Positions 51,809 to 62,900 of a stretch of DNA of 64,000 nt are shown in pieces. This DNA is from Thiocystis violascens. Its GTDB lineage: Bacteria; Pseudomonadota; Gammaproteobacteria; Chromatiales; Chromatiaceae. Position numbers and translations under genes: made by a program. Within the stretch, counting starts at the first letter, position 1; every line of letters starts with the position of its first letter. Below the pieces are notes generated by a model. It worked only from the letters and a program-made list of their open reading frames with translations, was not told the origin of the DNA and did no database searches. The DNA is taken from positions 1 to 64,000 of the forward strand of contig DYNM01000011.1 in NCBI GenBank assembly GCA_020721065.1, in the 5' to 3' direction.

Positions 51809-52021
51809 ATGAAAATCAAATTTTCAAGACATGCAGCGCGGCGTGCAAAACTATACGGAATACAGTTATCTGTTGTAGAACAGATCATACGAGAAACCAA
51901 TCTCATCATTGGCGATCAGGAAATCATCAGGCATATTCCCGATATGAATTATCCTGTAAAAATTGTTGTTGCTGTAGAAAATGAACTAATAACAGTCATC
52001 ACAAATTATCCGCTTAAATAA
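51809..52021 (+). CDS. DUF4258 family protein (RelE-like)
   Basis: KIKFSRHAARRAKLYGIQLSVVEQIIRE. Confidence 0.75.
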   Translation: MKIKFSRHAARRAKLYGIQLSVVEQIIRETNLIIGDQEIIRHIPDMNYPVKIVVAVENELITVITNYPLK

Positions 52022-52034
52022 GGGAACTTAACTT

Positions 52035-52262
52035 ATGAACGTTCAATATGATCAAGAAGTAGATGCTTTATATTTAAGATTCAGTGATCAAGTACCAGAC
52101 GGCGTTATTGAAATGGCTGAAGGTGTCAATCTTGATACGACGGCGGAAGGAAAAATCACTGGCATTGAGATTTTGCAAGCCTCTGAGAAGTTGAATGTTG
52201 ATACAATACTTTCTTATGTTCTGGAACTAGATCAAGGATTCTTTAAGAAAAAAGTTGCGTAA
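52035..52262 (+). CDS. DUF2283 family protein
   Basis: VQYDQEVDALYLRFSD...GVNLDTTAEGKITGIEIL. Confidence 0.85.
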   Translation: MNVQYDQEVDALYLRFSDQVPDGVIEMAEGVNLDTTAEGKITGIEILQASEKLNVDTILSYVLELDQGFFKKKVA

Positions 52263-52309
52263 AATTTACGTCATTTCACAACGCTAAAAACAACTGGATA
52301 AATAAAAAT

Positions 52310-52522
52310 ATGAAAGCAGAACTCACTGCAATTGTAGTAAAAGATGGTGATTGGTGGGTAGGGTGGATCGAAGAAATTCCCGGCGCTAATGCGCAAGAAC
52401 AAAGCAGAGAAGAACTTTTAATTAGTCTCAAAGCGGCCGCTTTAGATATTGTAGAACTTAATCGCCAAGCAGCCATCAACGCAACAGAAAAAGACTACGA
52501 AGAAGTAATTGTTGCAATATGA
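52310..52522 (+). CDS. hicB: HicB-like antitoxin
   Basis: TAIVVKDGDWWVGWIEEIPGANAQEQSREELLISLKAA. Confidence 0.82.
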   Translation: MKAELTAIVVKDGDWWVGWIEEIPGANAQEQSREELLISLKAAALDIVELNRQAAINATEKDYEEVIVAI

Positions 52523-52707
52523 AAAGAAATGTTTTAATTAAGTATTTACTTGCAAATAACTGTCAACTGTTACGAGAAGGCTCTCGACACTCCATTTGGC
52601 ACAACATACGTACTGGCAACATGACAGCAGTACCAAGGCATAGTGAAATTAAAGACTTAATGGCACGTAAAATCTGTAAAGATATGGGAATTGAACTGCC
52701 AAAATAA
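52519..52707 (+). CDS. hicA: HicA-like toxin
   Basis: LLREGSRHSIWHNIRTGNMTAVPRHSEIKDLMARKICKDMGI; ATGA overlap. Confidence 0.85.
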   Translation: MKRNVLIKYLLANNCQLLREGSRHSIWHNIRTGNMTAVPRHSEIKDLMARKICKDMGIELPK

Positions 52708-52762
52708 TCAATTTTATTTATTATTTTGTAGGAAAAAACTTTTTGGTGTAGGTAGAACCATT

Positions 52763-53050
52763 ATGTTAGAGATCAAAAAAGCAGATTACCTTGGTGAGTA
52801 TAAAATTAATCTTCTGTTCAATAACGATAAATCTGGACAGGTCAATCTAAAAGAGTTAATTTTTGGTGATCAAAGAAAAATTTTTTCAACGTTAAAAGTT
52901 CTTTCGGCGTTTAAGAATTTCCGCGTAGAACATGGCACTTTAATTTGGTCTGATGCGCTTGATTTAGCTGTCGAATATCTTTTTTATCTTGCTTTTAAGG
53001 ATGAACCAGACTTGCAAGAACAGTTCAAAACGTGGGGTTATATTGCTTGA
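52763..53050 (+). CDS. DUF2442 family protein
   Basis: KADYLGEYKINLLFNNDKSGQVNLKELI...FSTLKVLSAFKNFRVEHGTLIWSDALDLAVEYL. Confidence 0.8.
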   Translation: MLEIKKADYLGEYKINLLFNNDKSGQVNLKELIFGDQRKIFSTLKVLSAFKNFRVEHGTLIWSDALDLAVEYLFYLAFKDEPDLQEQFKTWGYIA

Positions 53051-53811
53051 ATGTCAGTGAGTCAGTAATAAAATCTTCAGATTTTCAAGATCATTTTCTA
53101 TGCGGAGATTGCCTCACTGTAATGCAATCAATGCCAGATGAATCTGTCGATTTAGTTGTCACTTCGCCGCCGTATAATCTTAAAAATTCAACGGGCAACG
53201 GCATGAAAGATGGTCGTGGCGGCAAATGGTCAAATGCGAGTCTGATTCATGGTTATTCGCACTATCACGATAATATGCCCCACGATGAATATGCGGCGTG
53301 GCAACGCGCCTGTCTTACTGAGATGTTCCGTTTAATTAAAAATAATGGCGCTATTTTTTACAACCACAAATGGCGCGTGCAAGCAGGTTTGTTGCAAGAC
53401 AGGCAAGATATTGTTTCCGGCTTTCCAGTGCGGCAAATTATCATCTGGAAGCGAAAAGGTGGGATCAATTTTAACAAAGGATATTTTTTGCCAACTTACG
53501 AAGTGATTTATTTAATCTGTAAACCAGAGTTTGAACTGGCGCAAGGCGCAAATGCTCAGGGTGACATCTGGGAATTTATGCAAGAAATGAAAAACGAACA
53601 TCCTGCTCCTTTCCCAGTTGCTTTAATTGAAAGAATTATTAATAGCACAAGTGCGCAATTGATTCTTGACCCATTTATGGGCAGCGGTACAACTGCTGTT
53701 GCAGCTAAAAAATTAGGTCGAAATTTTATTGGCATTGAAATTTCTCCAGAATATGTTGAGATTGCTAAAGAAAGGCTTAATGATTCCTTGCGAGTATTAG
53801 CATTGTTGTAA
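53047..53811 (+). CDS. site-specific DNA methyltransferase (beta-class)
   Basis: LVVTSPPYNLKNSTGNGMKDGRGGKW; LILDPFMGSGTTAVAAKKLGRNFIGIEI; start uncertain. Confidence 0.9.
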   Translation: MNVSESVIKSSDFQDHFLCGDCLTVMQSMPDESVDLVVTSPPYNLKNSTGNGMKDGRGGKWSNASLIHGYSHYHDNMPHDEYAAWQRACLTEMFRLIKNNGAIFYNHKWRVQAGLLQDRQDIVSGFPVRQIIIWKRKGGINFNKGYFLPTYEVIYLICKPEFELAQGANAQGDIWEFMQEMKNEHPAPFPVALIERIINSTSAQLILDPFMGSGTTAVAAKKLGRNFIGIEISPEYVEIAKERLNDSLRVLALL

Positions 53812-53820
53812 AGGATAAAC

Positions 53821-54300
53821 ATGAACTGGGAAGAAATCTGTGAACATCCAAGTCTACAAAATTTGCCTTTCAAAATTGAGACTAACGAGAAAGGTGAAAT
53901 CATTATGAATGCCGTTAAGGTCATTCATTCTCTCTATCAGGGAGAAATCGAATACTTGCTACATTCACTGTTAAAGGGAGGTCGCGCTTTTCCTGAATGT
54001 GCAATAAAAACCCGTAAAGGAACCCGTGTTGCAGATGTTGCTTGGGCTACCACAGAAAGAATCAAAATTATTAAACACGAAACAGAATGCTCTATTGCCC
54101 CAGAAATTTGTATTGAAGTTCTTTCAAACAGTAACACAATTGATGAAATGAATGAAAAAAGATCACTTTATTTTGAAAGCAGCGCACAGGAAGTCTGGTT
54201 ATGTGTAGACGGAAACATTTATTTTTACAATGTTCAAGGTAAAATTGAAAAATCGTCACTTGCTCCTGAGTTTCCGCAACGAATCACTTTTGAAGAATAA
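53821..54300 (+). CDS. Uma2 family endonuclease
   Basis: [22 protein letters not shown]...[37 protein letters not shown]. Confidence 0.88.
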   Translation: MNWEEICEHPSLQNLPFKIETNEKGEIIMNAVKVIHSLYQGEIEYLLHSLLKGGRAFPECAIKTRKGTRVADVAWATTERIKIIKHETECSIAPEICIEVLSNSNTIDEMNEKRSLYFESSAQEVWLCVDGNIYFYNVQGKIEKSSLAPEFPQRITFEE

Positions 54301-54383
54301 TGCTAAAGCCATGTGCCAAGCTATTGCAGGTTTCGCGGATTGCTTTTACAACAACAAGACCATACTTAAGAGGAAATACCATC

Positions 54384-55565
54384 GTGTCATTCATTAAACT
54401 CACCGATCTTGATCTGACTGGCAAGCGTGTTTTGATTCGTTCTGACTTGAATGTGCCTATTAAAAACGGCAAGGTCACTTCCGATGCGCGAATTACTGCA
54501 TCCATGCCAACTTTTGAGCACTGCATTAAAGCCGGTGCGAAGGTGATGGTGATGTCGCATTTAGGTCGTCCAGAAGAAGGTATTTTCTCCGAGGAGAATT
54601 CTCTCAAGCCCGTCGCTGAAGAGCTCGGAGAGAAGATGGGTTGTGAGATTCGTTTAATTGCGGATTATTTAACCCAAGCCCCAGAAGTTGCTGATGGCGA
54701 ATTGGTATTACTGGATAACGTCCGTTTTAATAAAGGTGAAGGCAAGGATAATGAGACGCTCGCTAAACAATATGCGGCGTTATGTGATGTATTCGTGATG
54801 GATGCGTTTGGTACTGCACATCGTGCGCAAGCATCAACACACGGTGTAGGTCAATTTGCGCCAGTGGCGTGTGCTGGTCTGTTATTAGCAGAGGAATTGG
54901 ATGCGTTACAAAAAGCATTAGCAAATCCTGCGCGTCCGATGGTAGCGATTGTTGGTGGCTCGAAAGTTTCTACCAAATTGACCGTATTGGAAGCCTTATC
55001 AGAAAAGGTCGATCAATTGGTGGTTGGCGGTGGGATTGCGAATACCTTTTTAGCAGCGGCTGGATTTCCGGTTGGCAAATCATTATGTGAACATGATTTA
55101 ATTCCAACTGCGCAGGCATTGATGGCGAAGATGACGGCACGCGGCGCAACAATTCCAATTGCAGTTGATGTGGTGTGTGGCAAGCAATTCAATGAGAATG
55201 AACCAGCAATTGCAAAAACTGCTGCTGAAGTTGTAGATGACGATATGATTTTTGACATCGGTCCGCAATCCGCGCAGGAATTAGCAGACATCATTGCTAA
55301 GGCGGGAACGATTGTATGGAATGGACCAGTGGGTGTATTTGAGTTCGATCAATTCGGCGCTGGCACGAAAACAGTGTCCATGGCAATTGCGAATGCCGCT
55401 GGTTTCAGTTTGGCAGGTGGCGGCGATACCATTGCTGCAATTCAGAAGTATGACATCTATGATAAGGTGTCTTATATTTCAACTGCGGGTGGAGCGTTTC
55501 TTGAATACTTAGAAGGTAAAACTTTGCCAGCGGTTGCTATGCTTGAAGCGCGGGCGAAGAATTAA
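54384..55565 (+). CDS. pgk: phosphoglycerate kinase
   Basis: [32 protein letters not shown] start at 54384 preferred over track start 54300. Confidence 0.96.
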   Translation: MSFIKLTDLDLTGKRVLIRSDLNVPIKNGKVTSDARITASMPTFEHCIKAGAKVMVMSHLGRPEEGIFSEENSLKPVAEELGEKMGCEIRLIADYLTQAPEVADGELVLLDNVRFNKGEGKDNETLAKQYAALCDVFVMDAFGTAHRAQASTHGVGQFAPVACAGLLLAEELDALQKALANPARPMVAIVGGSKVSTKLTVLEALSEKVDQLVVGGGIANTFLAAAGFPVGKSLCEHDLIPTAQALMAKMTARGATIPIAVDVVCGKQFNENEPAIAKTAAEVVDDDMIFDIGPQSAQELADIIAKAGTIVWNGPVGVFEFDQFGAGTKTVSMAIANAAGFSLAGGGDTIAAIQKYDIYDKVSYISTAGGAFLEYLEGKTLPAVAMLEARAKN

Positions 55566-55607
55566 ATATCAGCGATGTACCGCCGGAATTTCTCCGGCGG
55601 TTATGAG

Positions 55608-57059
55608 ATGCGTAATATGCCAAGACGTACCAAAATTGTTGCCACGCTTGGACCGGCTACCGATGATCCGGTAGTGACGGATCAATTGATTGCTGCTGGA
55701 ATTGATGTTGTGCGCTTGAATTTGTCGCACGATAGTTATGAACGTCATCGGCGGCGCGTTGAATTGATGCGAGAGCGGGCGCACGCTGCGCATCAAGAAA
55801 TTGCGGTATTGCTTGATTTACAAGGTCCTAAAATTCGGATTGGTCAATTCACTGATGGCAAAATTGAACTGACGACAGGTGATAATTTTGCTATTGATGT
55901 GCATTGTCCGATCACTGCGGGCAATCTCTCCCAAGTGGGGACGACCTATACGAAACTTGCTGATGATGTGAGTTCTGGTGATACGCTATTATTAGATGAC
56001 GGTGCAATTGCTTTGCAAGTAATCACTGTGGTCAACGGTCGGATTGATTGCACCGTATTAGTGGGTGGTCCACTATCCAACAATAAAGGCATCAATAAAA
56101 AAGGTGGGGGGTTATCTGCACCCGCTTTAACTGATAAAGATCGTGAGGATATTCGATTTGCAGCAGAAATTGGTGCTGATTATTTAGCAGTATCATTTGT
56201 GCGCAGCAGCGATGATGTGCGATTAGCGCGTGAATTGTTTTATGCAGCAGGTGGACGCGGTGGCATTGTCGCTAAAATTGAACGAGCAGAGGCGCTCAAT
56301 CAAATAGATGACATCATCAATGCTTCTGATGCCATTATGGTAGCGCGAGGTGATTTGGGAGTTGAGATTGGCGATGCTGAATTGCCAGCCGTGCAAAAAC
56401 ACTTGATTAGTCGCGCACGGGCACTCAATAGTGTGGTCATTACTGCCACACAAATGATGCAATCCATGATTGAGCATCCTATTCCCACACGAGCTGAAGT
56501 GTTTGATGTGGCAAATGCGGTATTGGATGGCACTGATGCGGTCATGTTATCGGCAGAAAGTTCTATTGGTCGCTATCCAGTGAAGGTTGTGGAAGCATTG
56601 CATCGCATTTGTGTGGAAGCGGAAAAAAATGTTACTCGCTCCGGGCATCGTTTAGATTCCGTATTCGGGCGTGTCGATGAAGCAATTGCGATGGCGGCAA
56701 TGTATACCGCAAATCATTTGGGCGTTAAAGCGATTGCAGCATTAACGGAAACTGGTTCTACTGTGAAATGGATGTCGCGTATTCGCTCCGGTATTCCCAT
56801 TTATGCGATGACGCGCTTTTCACCAACTCGGCGTAAAGTGAAGTTATTTCGCGGTGCGTATCCTGTCAGTTTTGATGTTGCCAGCACTGATATTCACGAA
56901 GTCAACCGAGAAGTGATTGAGGAATTAGTGCGACGTGGTACGGTACGAGATGGCGATTTGGTGATTATTACTAAAGGTGATCGTTCTGGTGTTGAAGGGC
57001 AAACTAACATTATGAAGATTATGCGTGTTGGTGAGCATCGCCTTTTGAATGAAGACTGA
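55608..57059 (+). CDS. pyk: pyruvate kinase
   Basis: RRTKIVATLGPA; IMVARGDLGVEIG; SVVITATQMMQSMIEHPIPTRAEVFDVANAVLDGTDAVMLSAES. Confidence 0.97.
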   Translation: MRNMPRRTKIVATLGPATDDPVVTDQLIAAGIDVVRLNLSHDSYERHRRRVELMRERAHAAHQEIAVLLDLQGPKIRIGQFTDGKIELTTGDNFAIDVHCPITAGNLSQVGTTYTKLADDVSSGDTLLLDDGAIALQVITVVNGRIDCTVLVGGPLSNNKGINKKGGGLSAPALTDKDREDIRFAAEIGADYLAVSFVRSSDDVRLARELFYAAGGRGGIVAKIERAEALNQIDDIINASDAIMVARGDLGVEIGDAELPAVQKHLISRARALNSVVITATQMMQSMIEHPIPTRAEVFDVANAVLDGTDAVMLSAESSIGRYPVKVVEALHRICVEAEKNVTRSGHRLDSVFGRVDEAIAMAAMYTANHLGVKAIAALTETGSTVKWMSRIRSGIPIYAMTRFSPTRRKVKLFRGAYPVSFDVASTDIHEVNREVIEELVRRGTVRDGDLVIITKGDRSGVEGQTNIMKIMRVGEHRLLNED

Positions 57060-57118
57060 TGATTAAAAAATATACGATTTACTATTAACAACGATTCATT
57101 ACAACGAGGAAAAATTGA

Positions 57119-58183
57119 ATGGCTCTGATTACAATGCGTCAAATGCTCGACCATGCCGCTGAATATGGTTATGGCGTTCCAGCGTTTAATGTGAATAACT
57201 TGGAACAGATGCGCGCCATTATGGAAGCTGCGGATGAAACGGATTCTCCGGTCATCGTGCAAGCCTCCGCTGGAGCGCGTAAATATGCTGGCGCACCTTT
57301 TTTGCGGCATTTAATTCTGGCTGCTATTGAAGAATGGCCGCATATTCCAGTTTGTATGCATCAAGATCATGGTACGTCGCCCGCAATTTGTCAGCGTTCA
57401 ATTCAATTGGGTTTTTCATCAGTGATGATGGATGGTTCACTTGGTGTCGATGGAAAAACGCCAACTACTTATGAATATAATGTGGAAGTAACGCGCCGAG
57501 TTGTTGAATTGGCGCATGATTGTGGCGTGTCGGTTGAAGGTGAATTGGGTTGCTTGGGTTCATTAGAAACCGGACAAGCTGGCGAAGAAGATGGTGTGGG
57601 CGCAGAAGGAACTTTGGATCACAGTCAATTATTAACTGATCCTGAAGAAGCGGCAGATTTCGTGAAGAAAACTGGCGTTGATGCGTTGGCAATTGCAATT
57701 GGTACCAGTCATGGCGCGTATAAGTTTACTCGTCCCCCAACTGGTGACATTTTGGCAATCAATCGCATTAAAGAAATCCATGCGCGGATTCCTAATACCC
57801 ATCTGGTCATGCACGGTTCTTCCTCTGTACCGCAGGATTGGCTGGCAATTATCAATCAATACGGTGGTGCAATGGGTGAGACCTATGGTGTGCCCGTTGA
57901 AGAGATCGTTGAGGGTATTAAACACGGTGTGCGCAAGGTGAATATCGACACCGATTTACGGATGTCCTCTACTGGTGCGATTCGTAAATTCTTGGCGGAT
58001 AATCCTAAAGAATTTGATCCGCGCAAGTATTTCATTGCGGCTACCAAGGCAATGAAGGGTATTTGTAAAGATCGTTATGAAGCATTCGGAACTGCAGGCA
58101 ATGCCAGTAAGATGCGGGCGTTGTCGTTAGATGCCATGAATGCTCGTTATATCAAAGGCGAGCTTGATCCTAAAATCAACTAA
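57119..58183 (+). CDS. fba: class II fructose-bisphosphate aldolase
   Basis: [34 protein letters not shown]. Confidence 0.96.
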   Translation: MALITMRQMLDHAAEYGYGVPAFNVNNLEQMRAIMEAADETDSPVIVQASAGARKYAGAPFLRHLILAAIEEWPHIPVCMHQDHGTSPAICQRSIQLGFSSVMMDGSLGVDGKTPTTYEYNVEVTRRVVELAHDCGVSVEGELGCLGSLETGQAGEEDGVGAEGTLDHSQLLTDPEEAADFVKKTGVDALAIAIGTSHGAYKFTRPPTGDILAINRIKEIHARIPNTHLVMHGSSSVPQDWLAIINQYGGAMGETYGVPVEEIVEGIKHGVRKVNIDTDLRMSSTGAIRKFLADNPKEFDPRKYFIAATKAMKGICKDRYEAFGTAGNASKMRALSLDAMNARYIKGELDPKIN

Positions 58184-58212
58184 TTCACGCTAGTGTTGGG
58201 TTGATTGATATT

Positions 58213-58235
58213 GGGCGCGCAAGCGCCCTTTTTTT
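58213..58235 (+). terminator. rho-independent terminator after fba
   Basis: GGGCGC-GCAA-GCGCCC-TTTTTTT. Confidence 0.92.
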
Positions 58236-58249
58236 GTTGTGTGATCACC

Positions 58250-59722
58250 ATGAATCCTGAAATAACAACTCCAAATAATATCGAAGAATGGGTGGCGCTG
58301 CTGTGTGAGCAGGAGATGCCGGTATTTGATATGACGGCACGCAAAGTGATTGCCTTTACCAGTGATGAGTTAGCGCCAATTTCGGCGTTGGCAAATGTTA
58401 TTTTATGTGATGCGTCTTTAACTGCGCGGGTGTTAAAACTCGCTAATTCTATTTTTTATAACCCGAATGGCGTTGTGATTAGCACTGTTACCCGCGCTAT
58501 TGTGGTTTTAGGTTTTAATGTGGTGCGCGATATTTGTTTAGCCGTGCGGCTCATTGAAGAATTGGTAAAAGGTGCAGCAAAAGATCGGCTTGGGCGGGAA
58601 CTCGCATTGGCTTTGCACGCGGCAATACAGGCTCGCGCATTAGCAGAAATACATAATGAAAAAACTGCTGAAGAAGTGTTTATTGCAACATTATTATCGC
58701 GCATTGGTGAAATGGCGTTTTGGTGTTATAGCGGTGAGGTTGGCAATCGTTTAGAACAACGCTTAAATCAACCAAATATGTCACCAGAACGCGCTCAAGA
58801 GCAGGTGCTTGGATTTCATTTAAGCCAGCTCAGTCGTCAATTGATTAAAGAATGGCGTTTATCGGACTTGCTGCAACGGGCTATTCACCAATCTGGGCAA
58901 GGTGGTGAACAGATGCAAGCGATTAAACTGGGTCAGCAGCTTGCGCAGTGCGCGAAAGATCAGGGTTGGCATTCGCAGGAAATGACGCAGTTAATACAAA
59001 AAATTGCTCAATTAACTGAGTTGTCTGTGATTGAAACGCAGACGTTGGTACATCAAAACGCTCAGACAGCAATTCAATTAGCGGCTGATTTGGGTGCTAA
59101 CTTTGCTGCTACCTATATTCCGTTACCCAGTGCTGAACCATTTAAGAGTGTCGCAACGGCTGCAACTAAAACTGGTGCCACTAAGTTGTTATCTGATGGT
59201 GCGTTGCAAATTAAAATTTTGCGAGAGTTGGATGCTGTGTTGGAAGCGGGGCAGTTTGATTTTAATGTGATTATGGAGTTAGTTTTAGAAGGGATTTATC
59301 GCGGCATTGGTATGGATCGCGTGATTTTTGCTTTGGTGTCGCCAGATAAAAAGGTGATTAAAGCGAAATATGCGTTAAGCCAAATACAGGAAGAGTTGGT
59401 CGCTGGCTTTCAATTTAGTCGTGATGTTAATACGCCGGATGTGTTATTTCAGACGCTGGATCGTAAGCTGCCGCGTTGGTTTAATGCGCAAGAGTATAAT
59501 GCCCATTTGCGCTTGATTCCGACACAATTGATACAATTGATGGGACGTACGCCGTTTATGCTTGCGCCTATTGTGGTCAATCAACACAGTATCGGTTTGT
59601 TTTATGCGGATCGCAGTTGCAGTCAGCGGACACTTGATAATGTGAGTTTTACTGATTTTAAGCATTTCGTGGCACAAGCAAATGTGGGAATTAGTTTGGC
59701 GGCTGCGCGGCGAAAGCGTTAA
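58250..59722 (+). CDS. HDOD domain protein with C-terminal GAF-like region
   Basis: ISALANVILCDASLTARVLKLANSIFYNP...ISTVTRAIVVLGFNVVRDICLA. Confidence 0.85.
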   Translation: MNPEITTPNNIEEWVALLCEQEMPVFDMTARKVIAFTSDELAPISALANVILCDASLTARVLKLANSIFYNPNGVVISTVTRAIVVLGFNVVRDICLAVRLIEELVKGAAKDRLGRELALALHAAIQARALAEIHNEKTAEEVFIATLLSRIGEMAFWCYSGEVGNRLEQRLNQPNMSPERAQEQVLGFHLSQLSRQLIKEWRLSDLLQRAIHQSGQGGEQMQAIKLGQQLAQCAKDQGWHSQEMTQLIQKIAQLTELSVIETQTLVHQNAQTAIQLAADLGANFAATYIPLPSAEPFKSVATAATKTGATKLLSDGALQIKILRELDAVLEAGQFDFNVIMELVLEGIYRGIGMDRVIFALVSPDKKVIKAKYALSQIQEELVAGFQFSRDVNTPDVLFQTLDRKLPRWFNAQEYNAHLRLIPTQLIQLMGRTPFMLAPIVVNQHSIGLFYADRSCSQRTLDNVSFTDFKHFVAQANVGISLAAARRKR

Positions 59723-59753
59723 TTGCTTTTTCATTCGCGCTATCAATGAATGT

Positions 59754-59878
59754 CTAGGAGTAACGCGGTTGCAAAAAGTTGTCAATTGTCAGTGATAACC
59801 GTACTTTTTGTTGACAACTGAACACTGATAACCGACAACTCAATTCATCGCTTATATCGCAATTGCGTTACTCTTAGT
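59754..59878 (+). repeat. TIR element copy 10 (orientation A), near complete
   Basis: CTAGGAGTAACGCGGTTGCAAAAAGTTGTC...GACAACTCAATTCATCGCTTATATCGCAATTGCGTTACTCTTAG. Confidence 0.88.
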
Positions 59879-59943
59879 GTTATTGAGTGTCCTGATGATT
59901 GCCTGCTCATCGTATTAAAATTTTAGTTGATGGAGGCGAATCA

Positions 59944-62900
59944 ATGTCTACCATTGCTTTATTGCATGAGTTCACTACAACGCTTGCGGCCTGTCATAAG
60001 TTGCTCGATGCGTTGCATTTGGTTTTACAGATCACCGCGAAGTTAGGTATTCCGCGAGCAGCGTTGTGTCTGTCAGACCCGATGATTGATAACAAGCTGG
60101 TGGTGCGGCTGACTTTTGGCATGGCGGGTGCGGTCACTAAGGTGCTTACGCCCAGTGCGCCAGGTGCGGTGGCGGCATTGTGCGCGGTTCAGGAACGCCG
60201 CACGATTCAGGTGGCGCACTACGCGACCAGTCCTTATCAGGCGACAAATTTAGAAGAATGGCTACGGGTGACGGCTGCCGTGCATGTGCCAATTCTGGCA
60301 GCAGCGGCCAGCGCAACTCCAGCGGCGGCGCTCGGGGTGTTGATCGCTATTCCCAACAGCAGTGCCAGTATCACGCCCGCTATCGTGACGGTGTTAGAGC
60401 GCATCTGCGCTTATTTAGGTGCTCAGTTGCCGCGTCTCATGCCGTTGGCGCTACCCGCGCCAGTTGAACCTTCGCCACCTTGGCAGATGGAATTGTTTGC
60501 GGCGCTGCGCACCTGCTTGAACACGCCAGACCTCGACGTTTTATCGCATTTGGTGTTGGAGCACTGCCGGGCGATTACGCACAGTGAGTTTGGTTTTGTG
60601 GGTTATATCGACGCGCTGACGGGGTTTTTGATCACGCCTACGATGACTCGCAACATCTTTGCGCAATGTCAGGTTGCTGGCAAAACGGTGGTGTTTGAAA
60701 AGCCGAGCGGGTTGGGAGGTTGGGTGCTCGACAACCGGATGCCGTTGATTGCTAACGATCCTTTTGCACATCCACTGAGCGTGGGCACGCCGCCCGGACA
60801 TTTACCGATCCGCAAATTCATGGGCGTGCCCTGTCTGTCACAAGGGCGCGTGCTGGGCATGATCGCGTTGGCCAACAAAACCAGTGATTACGATCACTTC
60901 GATTTGCAGCGCGTCACCGCCTTTGCTGACGTGTACGCCGCTGCCGTTGCCCGTTTCATCTCTGAGCACGAGCTGACGGAATCGCGCAATCGGTTGGCAT
61001 CGCTGTATGAAAACGCCCCCTGTTGTTATCACACCCTCACACCTGACGGGCAGATTGTAGAAATCAATGAGACCGCGCTGGCACTGCTGGGACGACACCG
61101 TGAGGAACTGGTTGGGTGCTTAAATATCAATGAGTTGCTCACGAACACCGGACAAAAGCTCTTTGCACAACAGTTGCAAGCCTTGAAACAAGGCAGCGCC
61201 GCGCCGGTGGAGCTGTATTTCAAAGGCGCAGACGGCAGCCGCTTGCCAGTGCTGCATTCCGCTACGCTCGTCACCGATCCTCGCGGCTTTCCGGTGGCGG
61301 TGCGCTGTACCAGCATTGACCTGCGCTGGCACCGACTGGCGGAAGCGCGGATTCGCAGTTTGAATCGGATTTATGCTGTTTTAAGCGGGATCAACTGCGC
61401 GGTCGTGCGGCTGCGCGATCCAACGCAACTCTGTCACGAAGCCTGTCGGATTGCGGTTGAAGTGGGCGGTTTTCAAATGGCATGGCTGGGCGTGGTCGAT
61501 GCGCAATCTGGTGACATTCAACCGTTGGCTCATGCCGGCGCAGTGGCAGATTATCTCGAGCATTTGCATCTCTCGTTGCACGATGAAACGCGCCAGCACG
61601 GGCCAACCCTGCTGGCGCTCCAACACGGACAAGTGGTGGTGTGCAATGACATCGCCACCGATCCGCGCATGGAACCTTGGCGACAACGGGCGCTGGCGCT
61701 GGGTTATCGCTCGTCAGCAGCCTTTCCGTTACGCATTGGCGGCGCAGTGCGGGGTACATTCAATCTATACGCTGCAACATCGAATTTTTTCGACATTAAA
61801 GAACTACAATTGCTCACTGAATTAACGCAAGATTTAAGTTTTGGTTTGGAATTCATTGATAATGAACAACAGCGCAAACAAGCCGAAGATGCGCTGCGTT
61901 ATCAAAAAGAAGTGTTAGATCGTACCGGTCGTTTAGCCAAGGTGGGCGGGTGGGAATTTGACGTTGCAACCCAAACTGGTTCATGGACGGAGGAAACGGC
62001 GCGGATTCAAGACCTGCCACCACATACCCCGGTGACGGTGGCGCAGGGCTTGAGCCTGTTTCATGGCGTGATGCGAATGCAATTGGAACAGGCGCTACAA
62101 CAGGCGATCACGCAAGCCCAACCCTATGATTTAGAGCTGGAAATGATGAGTGCTCGCGGCGTGCGCAAATGGGTACGGACGATTGGATTTCCGGTGGTCG
62201 AAGGCGGGCAAGTGGTGCGGGTGGAAGGTGCCATACAAGACATCAGCCGCCGCAAACAGGCACAACTCGAAGCCCGCCACACTGAAATTTTGTTAGATTC
62301 CGTCTTTCAAGTGTTGCCCGATTTATTCTTTTTAATTGATCCCGATGGCACCATTCGGGACTATCGCGCCCGCCGTGACGAAGGTTTATATGTGCCACCG
62401 TCTACTTTTTTAGGGCGACGCCTCCGCGACGTATTACCGCTAGAAGTGGCGCTGCAATTTGAAGAGTGTATTGAACAAATCATCACACATCGCTGCTTAG
62501 TGACCTGTCACTACGAATTACCAATGTCGAATGGCATTCGCCAGTTTGAATCACGCATCAATCAATTGCCGGGCAGTCATCAATTCGTTGCTGTGGTACG
62601 CGATGTCACAGAACAGCGTCGCACCGAAGCGGCAGTTATTCAATTAAATGCAGAATTAGAAGAACGGGTAGCGCAACGCACAGCGGAACTAGCCACCATT
62701 AACAAAGAACTGGAAACCTTCACTTATTCTGTATCACACGATTTGAAAGCACCTTTACGCGGCATTGACGGCTACAGCCGCTTGTTGATTGAAGAACATC
62801 GGCAATATCTTAATGAAGAAGGACAACTATTTTTGCGCAACGTGCGACGCGGTGTGGCGCAAATGGGGCAACTGATTGAAGATTTACTCGCCTATTCACG

